Part shown: piece after piece, positions 24,478 through 38,100 of the stretch
How positions within the stretch are numbered: the first letter of the stretch is position 1
Layout: every line of letters begins with the position of its first letter
NCBI GenBank assembly: GCA_030549335.1
Contig: CM060196.1
Coordinates: 24,944,501-25,008,500 of the forward strand
Source: Pontederia crassipes
Lineage: Eukaryota; Streptophyta; Magnoliopsida; Commelinales; Pontederiaceae
Length of the DNA stretch: 64,000 nucleotides
Direction of reading: 5' to 3'
Translations under genes and position numbers: made by a program
The notes under the pieces: model-generated
Database searches by the model: none
Seen by the model: only the letters and a program-made list of their open reading frames with translations
What the model was told of the DNA's origin: nothing

Positions 24478-27400
24478 TGTAATATCCCAAGTTTAATTCA
24501 CATGTAATCACATGGGTTAAGATTATATCATATTATTGATAAGAAAACTGATATATGTGTTAAGGCATGAGTTATAACTCATAGTGTTTGATCGCTGAAA
24601 TTTGACGAAAATTTGTTCAAGACATGAAAATATGATATTTGAAAATATTAGAATTAAGAAAAATAAAGTCTCGGTAATTGTTCTTATATATCAAAGTATT
24701 ATATATGTGATTTTTAACAATTTCTAGGAGGTGTTTTACTTAGGTAAAACATAGATGCAAAATCGAAAAATCTGTGAAATCGCGATTTTTATTCTTTGCA
24801 CAAAAAATTAGATTTCATTTCTTTGCTTATTTGTTTTTATAAATATTTTATTTAAATCCAAATGGGGGTAGTTCCTTATTTACATGTAATGCCTTAAGTA
24901 AATGAATAAATAAATAGAAAAGGCAAAACCATTTACTTACTTCTATATTTGGCCGACCTGGTCGGTTTCAACATGCCTTATCTTTACTCTTTACATGATC
25001 TACCACATCTTCTCATCTCCTCACTTGCCTGATCCGAAAATTCAAGAGGAACAAAAGGATTATGTGCTTCTAGTGAAGGAATTTGAAAGAAGAGAAGGGG
25101 AATTAGAATTTTGGCATGTGGTGAATTCATACTTCACATTCTTTTCATTTTAATTTCATACCTTTCTAGTTATGGTTTCTCTGAACTTTTTCTATCTTAT
25201 TCACTTTCGAATTTTAGCTAACCATGGGGCAAAATTCATGTTCTTTATGATCAAAATTAATCCTACCCATGTTCAATTGGTTTCCGAATCTTTAGCTACA
25301 TAATTTCATACCTTCGGGTGGTTCAAAAATTATGACAATTATTCTGATTGATCCCCTTCGAGTCTACTTTCGTTGAGCTTTAGAATCAAGTTAATATGAA
25401 TTATGTAAAGAAAGTTATGTTCTTATATTTAAGGTACTATCACTCTGTCTTCTAAAATTGTTACATGATTTTCTAAATTATGGATCAAATCCAATATGCC
25501 ATGAAATTATCTGATAATTTAGGGTGTTATATACAACATTGAGGTTAGGTTTTACTGAAAATTAGAATCACTCTAAAATGATATGCTTAGGGAATGTTAT
25601 AAATGTTTTACCGAGCCTCGCTTAGTCTGTCAGGTTGAAACATATGGCAGATTGTGCTAGTATTTGTTAAAATTATTATGATCAATACAAATAGATATAA
25701 GTTCTAGGAATTTTATGACGCAACTTATAAAGTCTATGTTTATAAAAAATTTAGGTTATCAAAATATGACGTGTTTCTTATTTTATATAAATAGTACAAT
25801 TAAGATTACTCAGTTTGTCAGAACAAAGTAATACTCTGAAAGTTAAGCTGAATCTTGATTTTCCTGTAAACAAACCACAATGAAATAAGATTTGAAACTT
25901 TTAAAACTTAAGATATTAGTAAGTAGGAAGTAAGCAAAATTGGAATGAACAAATTTTGTTATCAATTCAAGCAGATACAAGTTTTCTTTCATGGTGTATA
26001 CAATCTGTCTTAATAGTAGGCTAACTCTTGTGATAAATAGTTACTTAAGTTATAAGAGTAAATACAAGGGTCATGTACCTCTTCAATTAATTATGTTTCA
26101 TGTGTAGTAGGCTTCTGTTCAAATCATAGAAGTGATGTGTTTCATATTATTATTGTACACGAGTATAAGAGTAAAGTAGTGAAAAAGGAAAGGAAAAACA
26201 TTTTTGTAGCTCTTATTGGTAAGTTGGTTTCTCCTACTCTATGTATTCGCCTCTTTTGAATTTGGTGTGACATTATTTATTATAGTATTGAATATGTTTC
26301 GGGTATGTTATGAATTGATTTCGAGAAATGCAACTATGAAAAGTATATATAAATGATTGTATGATTGAACATTTGAAAAAGCATGTATGATATGATATGA
26401 ATGGATTACGAGAAGTGCAATCATGTTCCATTTGAAATGATCAATCGAGTGATGATACAATTGAAAAGCATATGTGGTATGTTAATGATTGATTTAATAA
26501 AATGCAATCCTATTCCGTTTGAATCAGTATTCGACATGATTCATCTTCTGATATTTGAGTTACAAAATATGGTTAATTTTTTGATTTTTGATATGAAGTT
26601 GTTATATGATGAATCATGCATCTGCATCTGTCTGCATCTACATATGTGATGGTTGGAGCTAAGTGTTATTTCGTTGATCACGATGGGAGCCATCTCTAAA
26701 GTCCAATCCATCATTCTATTACCAAATAATGGAATGAGATAGGCTGGAGCCAAGTACCACATCTTGAGTAGTCGCGATGGGGGCCACCTCTAGAATTCGT
26801 AGGAGCCACCTCTAGAGTCCACTTATCACTATATGATTTGTTTTCCAAAATGGATGAGATAGAATAGAGCTAAGTGCTACATCGCTGATCACGATGGGAG
26901 CCACCTCTAGAGTCCACCTACTGATCACTGGCCAGTTGGTGATCCGTGCATTCATATGAGAGTGTTGCATTTGCATACATATGTTTGATATGATATTGAT
27001 TGCAAGTTGAGTGTGATGTTTCTTATTAGTATGTTATATATGTAATTATCAAATATGTGAAAATGCCTATTTTGCTATTATGATTATTGCATGCTTTTTT
27101 ATATTCCTCCAAATTGATTAGTTAGTAACACATCAGCTACGAGTTATCAACTTACTGAGCTATTTTAACTCACTCTATTCTTTTTAATATTTTTCAGATA
27201 ATTCTTGAGAATCATGCGATGTGATATTATTTGAAGGGTTCGTGGTAAGATAGAAAGATTTGAGCCCTTCGTATTATTCTATTAGCATGTCGAGGGGTTT
27301 AGTTATGTATAATTCATATGTATTATTTTATAAAAAGACAAATGCATTTTGTGAAATGTAAAACTTAAGGATTGTTGGTTTGCTCTGAAGGATCATCATA

Positions 27401-27557
27401 AATTGTGTAGTTTATTTTATGATATTTTCATTCTTATGCGTGTTATAAAAAAAGAAAAATTACATTATGTTTCCACAATCTTTCCCAATTTTATTTGATC
27501 GTCCGTAATGAGTCGCGAATTCCAATTTAAACTAAGGTTTAAATCGAGGTCGTGACA
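24478..27557. mobile_element. Solo-LTR-like insertion, 3.08 kb
   Basis: The segment begins TGTAATATCCC and ends GGTCGTGACA, so it has TG...CA ends. GATAA lies on both sides as an exact 5-bp duplication (24473-24477 and 27558-27562). It interrupts the antisense L1 fragment. No gag or pol motif, primer site or internal second LTR was found, so a large solo LTR is the simplest reading. Long TGTAAYATCCC-type LTRs occur in chromovirus (Tekay/Del-like) Gypsy elements, but that lineage call is a guess. Strand is not determined. Confidence 0.65.
26640..26930. repeat. Imperfect tandem repeat inside the solo LTR
   Basis: Three or four degenerate copies of a roughly 60-110 bp block share GATGGGAGCCA(C/T)CTCTA, AGAGTCCA and GGAGC(T/C)AAGT. 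They lie at about 26653-26705, 26739-26822 and 26876-26922. Confidence 0.6.
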
Positions 27558-28290
27558 GATAAGGTTAGTACTCTGCTCCACCTTGAGACATATCTTCGTT
27601 GGTTCCCCATCACATTACCACTTCAAAAAGAGCTTCAAAATACTTTTACCGATGATACATTGAGCCATTGACTTCTGGTGATTGTTCATACCTCTCTTGC
27701 TACCTCACACTAAAAAAATAAGTGTTTAATATCATTGACATCATTATTGCACAAAACACAAGTGATATCAACCTCATGCTGCCATCGGGATCTATAAGAT
27801 TTGGTGAGGATTCACCCACGTTGGAGAAGCCAAGTGAAAATTTTGGTTCTTAATGGTATTTAGCTCCTCCATATAATGGCGCAATCGGATTTCAAGTCAC
27901 CATCATCAATTATATTAGTTACAGTTAACGTCTCATATACTTTACGAGCTGAAAAAACACCAACCGACCATACAAAGTTGTCTCTTATATTATATTTAGG
28001 AGCATATCCATCTAATTTATCAAGTAAGTCAACAAAATCATCAATTCGTTGTTCCGACAAATTACTTGTGAAAGATGGTAGCCAGAGCCCATTGTGACCA
28101 ACATTATGCCACCTTGATGTCTTTGTCTGTTGTCATGGCATATAGCCTAGGGAATAGTTGTGCTAGTGAATTAGGTCTTAGCCCAAGGATCTTTTCAAAA
28201 GCGAAGCTTTCTTTCATTATCTTGCCTCAGCGAAATATAAAGACTCGAAGTTAGAATCAAATTACTTTTTTCTAAATTGATTAGGTAATC

Positions 28291-28900
28291 CATATTGTCT
28301 ATGAAACGACAATGTAGAATGCATATAGGAAGAGTGATGATCGAGATTGCAACTGAGAGTTACAACTTTTTTAATTTCATTTTTGTATTTGTCCTCTGAA
28401 ATTTGATTTAATAAACTATAAAACTAGTTAAATAAATTGTAAAGTAATCAAATAAATCTTAGTTAATTATTATGAATATATTATTATCATATTTTTTTTA
28501 AAATATATTAATTATTTTATAAAATTTAATTTATGGATGAAAATATGTGTTTGTGATTTAAAATTAGAAAATTCAAAGTTAATTATATATAAAAAAATAA
28601 TTATTTTGATTAGAGTATATTAATAAAAACTATATATTAACACATAAATTTTTATTTTCTTATAAATAACTAATGTGGATTGTTAGATAAATTACTTATA
28701 TATGCTAAATGAAGTAATGTATATTATGTGATAATTTTTATTACAGGTAATTTACATTATTAATGAAGGGACTCGTAGTTATTTTTTTTATATTTTGATA
28801 ATGACTCTTAATAGGTTTATATATTTGTTTTAATGAAGGACATACAACTCATATTAGACTTTGGATGGAAATAGGAAGTAAAAGAAAACAAAAATTTAAT
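28291..28900. other. AT-rich intergenic DNA, no gene seen
   Basis: Very AT-rich between the LINE fragment and the NRPA2 promoter, with no supported ORF or structured repeat. Confidence 0.5.
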
Positions 28901-28918
28901 ATCCGTCAAGCCCCATCT

Positions 28919-28950
28919 CATATAAACCCGCGTTACTAGGGTTTTAGAAC
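28919..28950 (+). promoter_or_regulatory. Candidate NRPA2 core promoter with telo-box
   Basis: A TATA-like CATATAAAC (28919-28927) is followed at 28937-28944 by TAGGGTTT, which read on the other strand is AAACCCTA, the plant telo-box. Telo-boxes near the transcription start are common in plant genes for ribosome production, which suits an RNA polymerase I subunit. The GC-rich stretch 28950-29180 would then be the 5' UTR. This is inferred from position and motif only. Confidence 0.45.
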
Positions 28951-29180
28951 TGGCGCCCCCTCCGACCACTTCGTCTCCGTCCGTCTCCTTCCTGCGCCGG
29001 CGATTGCGCGGCGCTCAACGACCACCAACTCGACCGCCTCTTCGCGGCGCTCGAATAACACCCGCTCGACCACCTCCTTCGTGAACAGCAAGCCGAGTCG
29101 AAGGCAGACGATCTCGTGGCCCTCCACCTGCCTCGACCGCTCCGTCCGTCGTCCCTGGAAGGTAGCGCGCAGGCCGGGAC

Positions 29181-32100
29181 ATGACGTCGAAGTCAAAGGA
29201 GGCCGATCTCGCGGCTCTCCGCGAGCTCTTCCGCCCTCACATCGAGTCCTTCGACTACTTCCTCGACGAGGGGTTGGAAAAGGCTCTCGTCTCCATCAGA
29301 CCCGTGGCAATATGTGACCCTTCTACTAAGATGACGCTTAGAGATATCCTTTTAATCATTTTTTCATCATATTGTGTAGTTACTTCTCCAATTCTATTTC
29401 GAAGCAATTTGCAAAGTTGTGTTCTTTGACGGATGATTTGTTTACTGTCTCTGGAGAAACCACAGTTGACACGCCCGATGAGGGACGGTCGACTGACCGA
29501 GCCCTTGTTTCCTCATGAGGTCGGTGCAGTTCTGTGTTCAAGTTTGAACTTTTAGTTTACTTTACTCATTGGGGGTTACAGAATGATACATGTTTGGGGA
29601 ACAGTGTAGGATGGGAAGGAGCACCTATAAAGGCGAATTCAGGGCAACCGTGTGTTTCCAGTATGACGATGGTGTTGTCGTGCGAGAAAGTTTCAATTTT
29701 GGCCATCTTCCTATAATGCTGATGGTATGGCCGTTCTTTTATATGATTTTTGGTAACGTTTGCAATCTAGTCCTTATTATTATAAAAACACAAGAGTTAT
29801 TTTTAAAGTCCTTAATAAACTGGTGCTTCTGCACGCCACTGACTCTTCTCTCTTGCTAATATTGTTATGAGTTAAAATCATGACCTGAAAATAAATAGAA
29901 ACCATGACTGAGATGATAACTTGTTAACTCTAGCCGAACTGCAATATCTTGGTTGCATTTTTGAAAAGAAAACTCTGTAGTTTTACTTTGAAAAACAACT
30001 CGAGCTATCGTTGTTTACTGTTATAAGCCATATGTCAATGAACAAAGATAGTACAACAAAAAGTCATGTGAGAATGACTACAAAAGATGGCAAGTTCCTA
30101 TGGTTGCCATCCGCTCCTCTTAATATCAATAATCTCAGTAATATGTCAAAGAATTTTTTATTTGTTTTATAGTAATAATATAGTGGTGTTTTTCTTTTAT
30201 TTGGTGCAGTCAAAGCTGTGTCATCTAAGAGGTGCTGACCCTCAAAAGCTTGTCTTTCACAGGGAAGAGGCTTGTGAAATGGGTGGGTGAGTATACCTTT
30301 CACTCTTTGGTTATTATCTTTTGCTATTTTCTCTTGAGATTCCTTGATTGTAATTCACACATCTTTCGAATATGACATGAAGATCTGTGTTTCTGGTTCA
30401 TCAAACTAGGAAATCACTTTCTCGTAGGCTGGCTTGCAAGATATCTTCAAGTTTTTGCATAAGTAGAAGCGGTGACCAAGTTAAACTAGAATGCTTGATG
30501 AATCATTTATTTTATGATTTGATTATTGAGCATTTGTTGTCCAATCAATGAAATTTTGAGTTTTTTTAATGAAAGTGAAGGATGACTACAAAGCTTTAAG
30601 CCCACAAAGTTCACAAGTGTGTATGAAAATGTAAGTTAAATAATACAGATACACTTTTTATGGATGATAAAAATGCTTTGAGGCATGCAAGATGCTCAAT
30701 TAAATTTTTTGTAATGTACTGTCAATTCTATCGTACTGCTATAAGACCGGCAGTGTTATATGGTAGTGAATGTTGGGCTATGAAGGGACAACATGAACGT
30801 AAAGTGGGGGTAGCCGAAATGAGAATGTTGAGATGGATGTGTGGTCATACAAGATTAGATAAGATTAGGAATGACCATATACGTGAACGAGTCGGAGTGA
30901 CTCCTATTAGTGAGAAAATGGTAGAGAATCGTTTGAGATGGTTTGGTCGTGTTCAAAGAAGATCATTAGATACGCCAGTAAGGAGAGTAGATCAAATAAT
31001 CTGGAGTCCGATTAAAAGAGGGAGAGGGAGGCCAAGGCGGACACTTGGCGAACTAATAGAATATCTATTGGTGAATAATATACCGAAAGGTTTGGTTACT
31101 AATAGAGAGGAATGACGTCTGATCCATGTAGCCGACCCCACCTAGTGGGATAAGGCTTTGTTGTTGTTGTTGTTGTAATTGTTAATTTAATTTTTGGTGG
31201 TTGAGTTGTTTATGATGGATGACATTCTTTGGACCTTAAGGTAAGGCCTTTATTCCTCCTTAAAAAGGGCTCTATACAATTCAAATTTGAGTATTACTGA
31301 TATTAGAGCACGTGAATTTGACGAGATAGCAAAAGCCTATCGTGGTAAGAAATGTATTCCTTTTCTTCCCAAGAAATTAATTTGCGGAGTTTATAATTCT
31401 TTTCCTAAAGCCTTCTAACGTCCTGACAAAATTAGAACACTATCATGAAATAAAGTAGAGGAAAATGTCACAGAAATTCTTTTCTGGAACTTGTAATTGG
31501 AGTTATTCAAATTTCTGTAACTTGGGTAGATATAAAACTTCTATTATAGAATTAGAAAGCAATGTATTTGTTTCAACTGAACTGTTAAATGTTCTCTTTG
31601 CATGTCCGTTTGACCAAAATTTCTGAGGTGTCATTATTTTTTTTTTGAAAATGGTCACTGGAAGGTCCTGACTTACTTCAGCTATGCACATAGGTGCAGG
31701 TTCATGTTTCTCATGTTGTCATGTTCTGAAATGTTTGTTAATGTTAAATTGGGAGATTTATTGTTGTTTTAAATCTATTCATAGATGTGAAATACTTCAT
31801 CCTTTACTTTTTAATATTTTAAGGTTTTGTTTTGATATTGTTTTTTATAGGTATTTCATTTGTAGTGGGCTCGAGAGACTTTGCCGTCTGTTACTTATAC
31901 AGAAAAGAAACTATGTGAGATTCATTCTTATTTACTCCTGAATAGAGACAACCTTTCTCTTCTCAGTTATTCTCTGTAATATTTTTTTTGTACACATGAT
32001 GAAAGTTGATTGTTTTATACACATTTTCCTTTCCCGCACCTGCTCATGTATTTTGCTTTTCAGCCGATGGGCATGGTCCGTAAATCATTTCGTTCTCGTG

Positions 32101-35100
32101 GAGCTGGATACAGTGATAAAGCAGTTGTGATGAGGTAATTCTTTTTGCTTTTACTGTTTCCTCCTTGACAACACGCCTTTGTCATTTGTTAAGCAGATAC
32201 CTTTGATTTATTGGGTCTTCTCTAATGCTAGTGGAATTTCACAAGAGCTTGTTTTGTTGATTTATTAAACATATTTAGAAAGCACCATTGGGCTATTCAT
32301 ATAGAATGAACTTTTTACTATTTGTGCAAACTGACATCATACCTTACAAACCAAATTTAAGAAAAAACTTTTTTGGGTAGGATTTCTGAAATTGGATGCA
32401 AAGGTCTAGTATTGGGACAACTCATTTAAAAAAATACCATTTCAAACAACAACAACAACAACAAAGCCTTATCCCACTAGGTGGGGTCGGCTACATGGAT
32501 CATACGACGCCATTCGTTGATCCATGTTCATGAGATTCGACAGGATTTTACGCTGGCTGTCGGGACCTAACACAACCCTCCTCCTTTATCCGGGCTTGGG
32601 ACCGGCTATAAAACATAGGCGGAGTTTCCCAAATTAACCAAAACATAGTTAAATGATAGCTCGCATACGAGAAAACCAACTTTAATTGAACTTCTGAAAT
32701 ATTCCCTTAGATTTAGTGGGAGTGTCTGGTCATTATGCAAGTTCTGTGGTGCATGATCCTTGTTTCTCTTCATCCTAAAAAAGATAAAATAAAGAGAAGA
32801 AGCAGATGTTCTCAAGAAGATGGACTTGATAAAAAGCTAGTACATGTATGATAATTTTGTTTCCCTTTAACAATTTGGGAATTTCACCTGTTTTCCATTT
32901 AGAACAAACGCTGTAATTTCTTTTAACAACTTTTGACATTTTTGGCTTTAAAACCTTTGGTCATACTGCATCAACTTATCTCATATGTTGTCATGAATCT
33001 TACATCATAACTGCAGCTCAGCAGAAGGGCTTTTTATAGGAAATTCAGTATAATTGTTTTCAGTTCAAATGGATATGTATCTGAAAGAGTAATGATGTTA
33101 GTGAAGTTCTGAAATTCAACTGATAATTTATTCTATAGCTTTTCCTTGTTTATGTTTCTGTATTTTCATTATTTTAATCCGAGAGCAGCTTGCTCTCTTT
33201 GTTTTTGCAGGTGTGTCCGAGAAGATCAATCATCTGTAACAGTCAAATTATATTACCTTCAAAATGGAAGTGCAAGACTTGGTTTCTGGTAATCATCTTC
33301 AAGCTTATTTACTGTACCATTGTTTAAACGTTTTGAACTTTTGGATTTAGATTTTTTTATGATAATGGTATGCAGGACAAGAGGGAGGGAGTTCTTACTG
33401 CCTGTTGGAATCGTTTTAAAGGTGCTTGTCGTTCTTTTGAAATTTGAAGCATAACTTCTTTGTCTTCCATCAGGATATGTTTATTCACTATCATCTTTAT
33501 CATATTCATAGAGGTATAGACGGTGTTTACTAAAATAATTGTACTTTTTATTCTGTGAATTTTGTTATGTTTTACCCGGCACATATTTCTAAGATAAACC
33601 AAGCAGGCATTTATATAAATAACCTAAACAGCCGTTTGTGTGTTGTGGATTTCACATCCAATAAGTGCCACTTATTTTTACTCTTTTTCACTACCTCTAG
33701 TTCTATTTTTGCATCATAGCTATCCAGTAATACGAACATGGCTGGTGCTTAGCTTTTTGCAGTACTTCTCTATCCCCTTATGAAAACAGCGAATTCAATT
33801 GCATCTGTTATTTATGATTCTTAATAAACTGTATGCACACTTATTTTCTTTTTTGGTGATCTTTTGGATTGATGAAATGATCGCTCTGTGGCAGGCTCTT
33901 ATTGACACTAATGACCGTGAGATCTTTGTAAGCTTGACATGTTATTATAATGATAGATATGGAAGGGAAAAGGGGGCAGTTGGTACTCAACTTATTGGTG
34001 AAAGGGCACAGATTATTCTTGACGAAATCAGAGATTTATCTCTTCTCACTCATCGTGATTGTTTAAATCATATTGGTACTTAACTTTTCTTGGTAATTCT
34101 GAAGTTTCCTGTGCTTCTAAAAAACTTATGTATTTCAAAATATTTTACTAGGTGAGTATTTCCAGCCTGTTATGCATGGTTTTGAAACAGAGGATCACAC
34201 AACTGTAAGTTATCTGAACTGTTTTTATATTGTCCTTTTCTTACTACTTCATCTTGATGGACAATCTTGTTTTACTCTGTTGTTAGGTTGCACAAGCTGT
34301 TATAAAAGATTTTATCTTTGTCCACATTCCTAGCAACCATGACAAGTTCAACTTGTTAATGTCAGATTTGTTCTCTTATTCTCATTTATTATCCCGCTTT
34401 TACATATCGTTTTTATTCTTTTTTTTCTTACCATCTTCCTTTGCTTCCAGATTTATGCTGCAGAAACTTTATGCTCTTGTTGATCAAACAGCTGCCCCTG
34501 ATAATCCTGATGCGCTTCAAAACCAAGAGGTTCTTCTTCCTGGTCACCTGATGTCGCTTTATGTTAAGGTATGATGCTTCCACCAAACGGTATTAAGGGT
34601 CTTGGTTCTTTTAAATGACGAGCACAATGTCCACACGTTGACAATACTATTGAACAAGCCTTTCGGAAATAATTATGCTCCTGTGGTTGAGTGACCATAG
34701 GGTCTTTGATTTTGCTTACTAATTGCTTGGTGCAGATAGTATGACTATCACTGTGTTAGTCTAACTCCTAAAAAATTGCTTGAGCATAATACCTATTGTA
34801 TCTGAATTTTCATCCAAATTTTCTCTTTCCATACTACTACTTTGATCTCTGTGCAAAAAAAAAAATCAACAGTATTCCATAAAAAAATCAACAGTATGAA
34901 TCACTTGTCATTGTCAAAGACGTCTTGCTCTAAAAGTAAGCAAGCGAATCCTCTCAAACAAAGAAAAGGTTAGTAAGCAAAGGAAGCTGACCTGAACATG
35001 TTTCCTTGGCTTACTTTCTCTTTCCAGGAGTCAAAAGCCTTAAACCAATTTATCTACTTATCTTGAAATTCTTTCTAAACGCTTTCTGTTAGAGTGGAGC

Positions 35101-38100
35101 CTGACTTCACTGCTTCAGTTGCAAGTGTGTGGTATATTCGTATGGGGAACTCTCCTCTCGTTAACTCCACCCTTTTTTCTCAGAAGAAAAGAGATGATCA
35201 TCCCGTTTCTAAAGGATCTTGACCTTCAAAAAGCATTGGAAGATAAATTTCTTTACAAACACCATTCTTCCAATGTCTACCACCTTGTTTGTTGAAGAAG
35301 CAATTAATTTTTCTAATCGATTCACTTTTCCACGCTTTTTAGTTATGGTCAAACGAGTCCTTTATCACAAGAGAGGCTAAGACCTCATGCAAATTAGAAA
35401 TTTGAAAAGTTAGGGCAGTGTAAGCTTGAGTATAAGCTTCTCAGAAGCCTTAATAAAATTTAAATTTCTCAGAATCCGTAAAAAACATAAAATTCTGAGA
35501 TACCTCCCATAATGTTTTTAATTCTCCTGTTTTCTCTTGTCTAATTTTTAAATTCACTGAGCCCCTTATAGGAGAATATAATCACTAGGAGGTGAACACG
35601 GACTACCATTTCTTTAAATGTTGTGCATCTCCAGGGTGGTCTGGAGCAATGCTTTGGATTCGATATGATCTGGTCCTCTTTTTGCAGAGGGGGAAGGGGT
35701 TCCTCTAATACTTTCACCTACAGACCCAAATGGAACATGACCGAACTGTTTGTCATGTTATGGACAATATGCTACAGAGAAATATGGTGACATTCCACGG
35801 TGGTTGCTTCTACGTGGAAAACATCACGAGCTCATGCTCCAGTGTAATGTAACGCATAACATATTTTTCTCCCACCCAAAGGCAATGGAAATTCTTGGAT
35901 GATTGGCATTTGGTTAACCATCCTTTCTTCTTAAAAAAAAGAGAGAGTAGAACTCAAACAACATCACTACTGTTATGTTGTATTCACTGCTATTGTGAAA
36001 TATTTGCCTTTTGTGTTTGTTTTTGGAAGCTCAGTTAAACATATGTTTTCTATTTAGTGACCTTTTGTTTGGCATCATATGCAACCGAGACAAACTTGAT
36101 GGATACTGATTTGGAATAATCATTTAGTTGCCGAAGTGGCAAACTGACTTGGTAAGGATTCTGGTAGCCAACAACTAGCCTGGGGTGACTTAAAGTTTGA
36201 GTAAGCTGATAAGCTGAAGATTAGACATTTAACTTACATTATCTAATGATGTTTAGCGGTAAAGAGAACCCTCATGAAATTTAGGTTCATTCATCTTTTG
36301 TGGACGCACAGCTTCAAACTATAAAAGTTGCATGTTATTGTTTGATTTTTTGAACTCCATCTTTCAGTTTTGCGTGTCAGCAAATGCCCTTATTTATCTA
36401 TGGCCATCCAACATGCTGAATTGATAGTATGCAACTTTTAGGAGAAAGTTCAAGATTGGCTGTCGAGATCAAGTCGCCAGGTTCTTGATGAGCTCAAGAA
36501 GAAGAAAAGTCTTGATTTTAGAAACTGTATGCCTCTTTCTATCAATTAAGCAGTATTTTAGCATATTGAGACAATTTCTTGCTATAGTTAATTTTATAAT
36601 ATCTCTGTGCATGAACCAGTGGCAGAGATTAAGAAGTTCTTTACTCGCAATTCTTCTTCCATTGGCCGGGCTGTTGATAGCATGTTGAGGATTGGCAAAC
36701 TGTCTACAGCATCAGGCTTAGATTTACCTCAGGTACTTTTTCTGATTCTTATCCTGAAATTTGAAATTATGCCCTTTATAATGGTTTGATATCAGAAAGG
36801 CAGAAATATTGTTTATTTTCTTTTATGAGTAATATTTCTGGTGCAAGATATAATCTGATCTGCATGCGTTTCTTTATCATGAGGTTAAATGTTGGCAAGG
36901 CAAATTAGCTATCATACATGTTTCATGTCCTCCTGAATTAGGACTGTAATTTATTGAAGATATATGAACATATACCAGTACATGCTTTTTAGGCTTTATC
37001 CATTTATGTGCCATCTATGCTGGGAATATTTTGATACTTGTGCACATAAAGGAAACAAATCTTGGCCATGCCTGAAACTGACTAACTAGGGTTATGTTGG
37101 ACATTGATTAACTATGACGAACAAAGGTAAATTGACCTCAAATTAGGGTCAAAGTTCTATCTTTTTTGGTTAAACAGATTTTCTTGTATTACTGTAATAA
37201 ACTAGCTTGCACCTTCTCAAAAGAAAAAAAATAATGAATTCAGATATACTTCAAATATGTTTTTGGACTTGTATTCAATCAAATCAAACCAAATATACTT
37301 TCTAGTGCTTATCCGCAATTGTGAATCTAGAGCTGAAATGACGATGAAACATTTTTTTGAGAAGCAAATGATGATGGAACTTAAAAACATAAATTTAAAT
37401 GGTAACAAGGGAAATTAAGAGGGTTAGAGAGTTGTTGGGGATGGAAAGAGAGGAAAGATGGGAGATTTTCCTTTTTCTGAGGGGAAAAAATGCAGCTTTT
37501 GCAGGATTAATTTTTCCATGCAACTGACCTTTTATTTTCCTGATGTAAAATGACTCAGCATTATGGGCCTTCTGACCTTTAGTAGTTTGTTTTTAGTTGT
37601 AGGTCTTTAGTTTAGCCGATTTGTTTTAGTTTGCTTTATTTTGTAAGATGAAAGCGAGGTAGTTTCAGAGAAAGGAAAATGTAATGGCTTTTGCAGGACC
37701 AATTGATCTACTCAACTAAACTTCTTATAGATTGGCTTGGCTTTGTGGGACTTTTGCACATAGCCTATAGATTTAGTTATGGGCCTTTTGGCATTTGGTA
37801 TTTGGTTTTAGTTGTGTATTTTGGTATGGTCTATTTAGTTTATTTTATTAAGATTTCTTTGTTATCTGAAACACTTTAAAATTCAATAGAAGTCTGAAAA
37901 TGACCAATCTTGCATGTATCAATTCTAGGTTACCTGTGGTCTTTGTTTAGTCCCATTTCGGACATTGCTTGTAGTACATATTTGTTTATTTTTTTATTTT
38001 TGAAGAAATTATACATATATTATTATTTCTAATTGGAATGAACATTGATTCCCATCTGTATATTTTTTTTAACTTGACAAGCAATGGCCCCATGAGATTT

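Larger units (their letters stand above)
24235..28290 (-). mobile_element. L1-type LINE 3' fragment, split by an LTR insertion
   Basis: Minus-strand translation from about 28200 gives QLFPRLYAMTTDKDIKV, then at 27880-27650 TKIFTWLLQ, RGRILTKS and CVLCNNDVNDIKHLFF. This is the zinc-binding zf-RVT region typical at the C-terminus of plant L1-type LINE proteins. After a gap (24478-27557) it continues at 24470-24340 with SQRNAVICRNER and IELCNIWSS, and ends at an A-rich 3' tail (T run at 24233-24241 on plus). RT and endonuclease are missing, and stops and frame changes are frequent. Confidence 0.7.

Noticed and set aside
29581..29604. Alternative acceptor TTACAG at about 29580 for NRPA2 intron 2
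   Set aside because: It would put the next conserved block (STYKGEF) out of frame. The acceptor at 29604 keeps it in frame.
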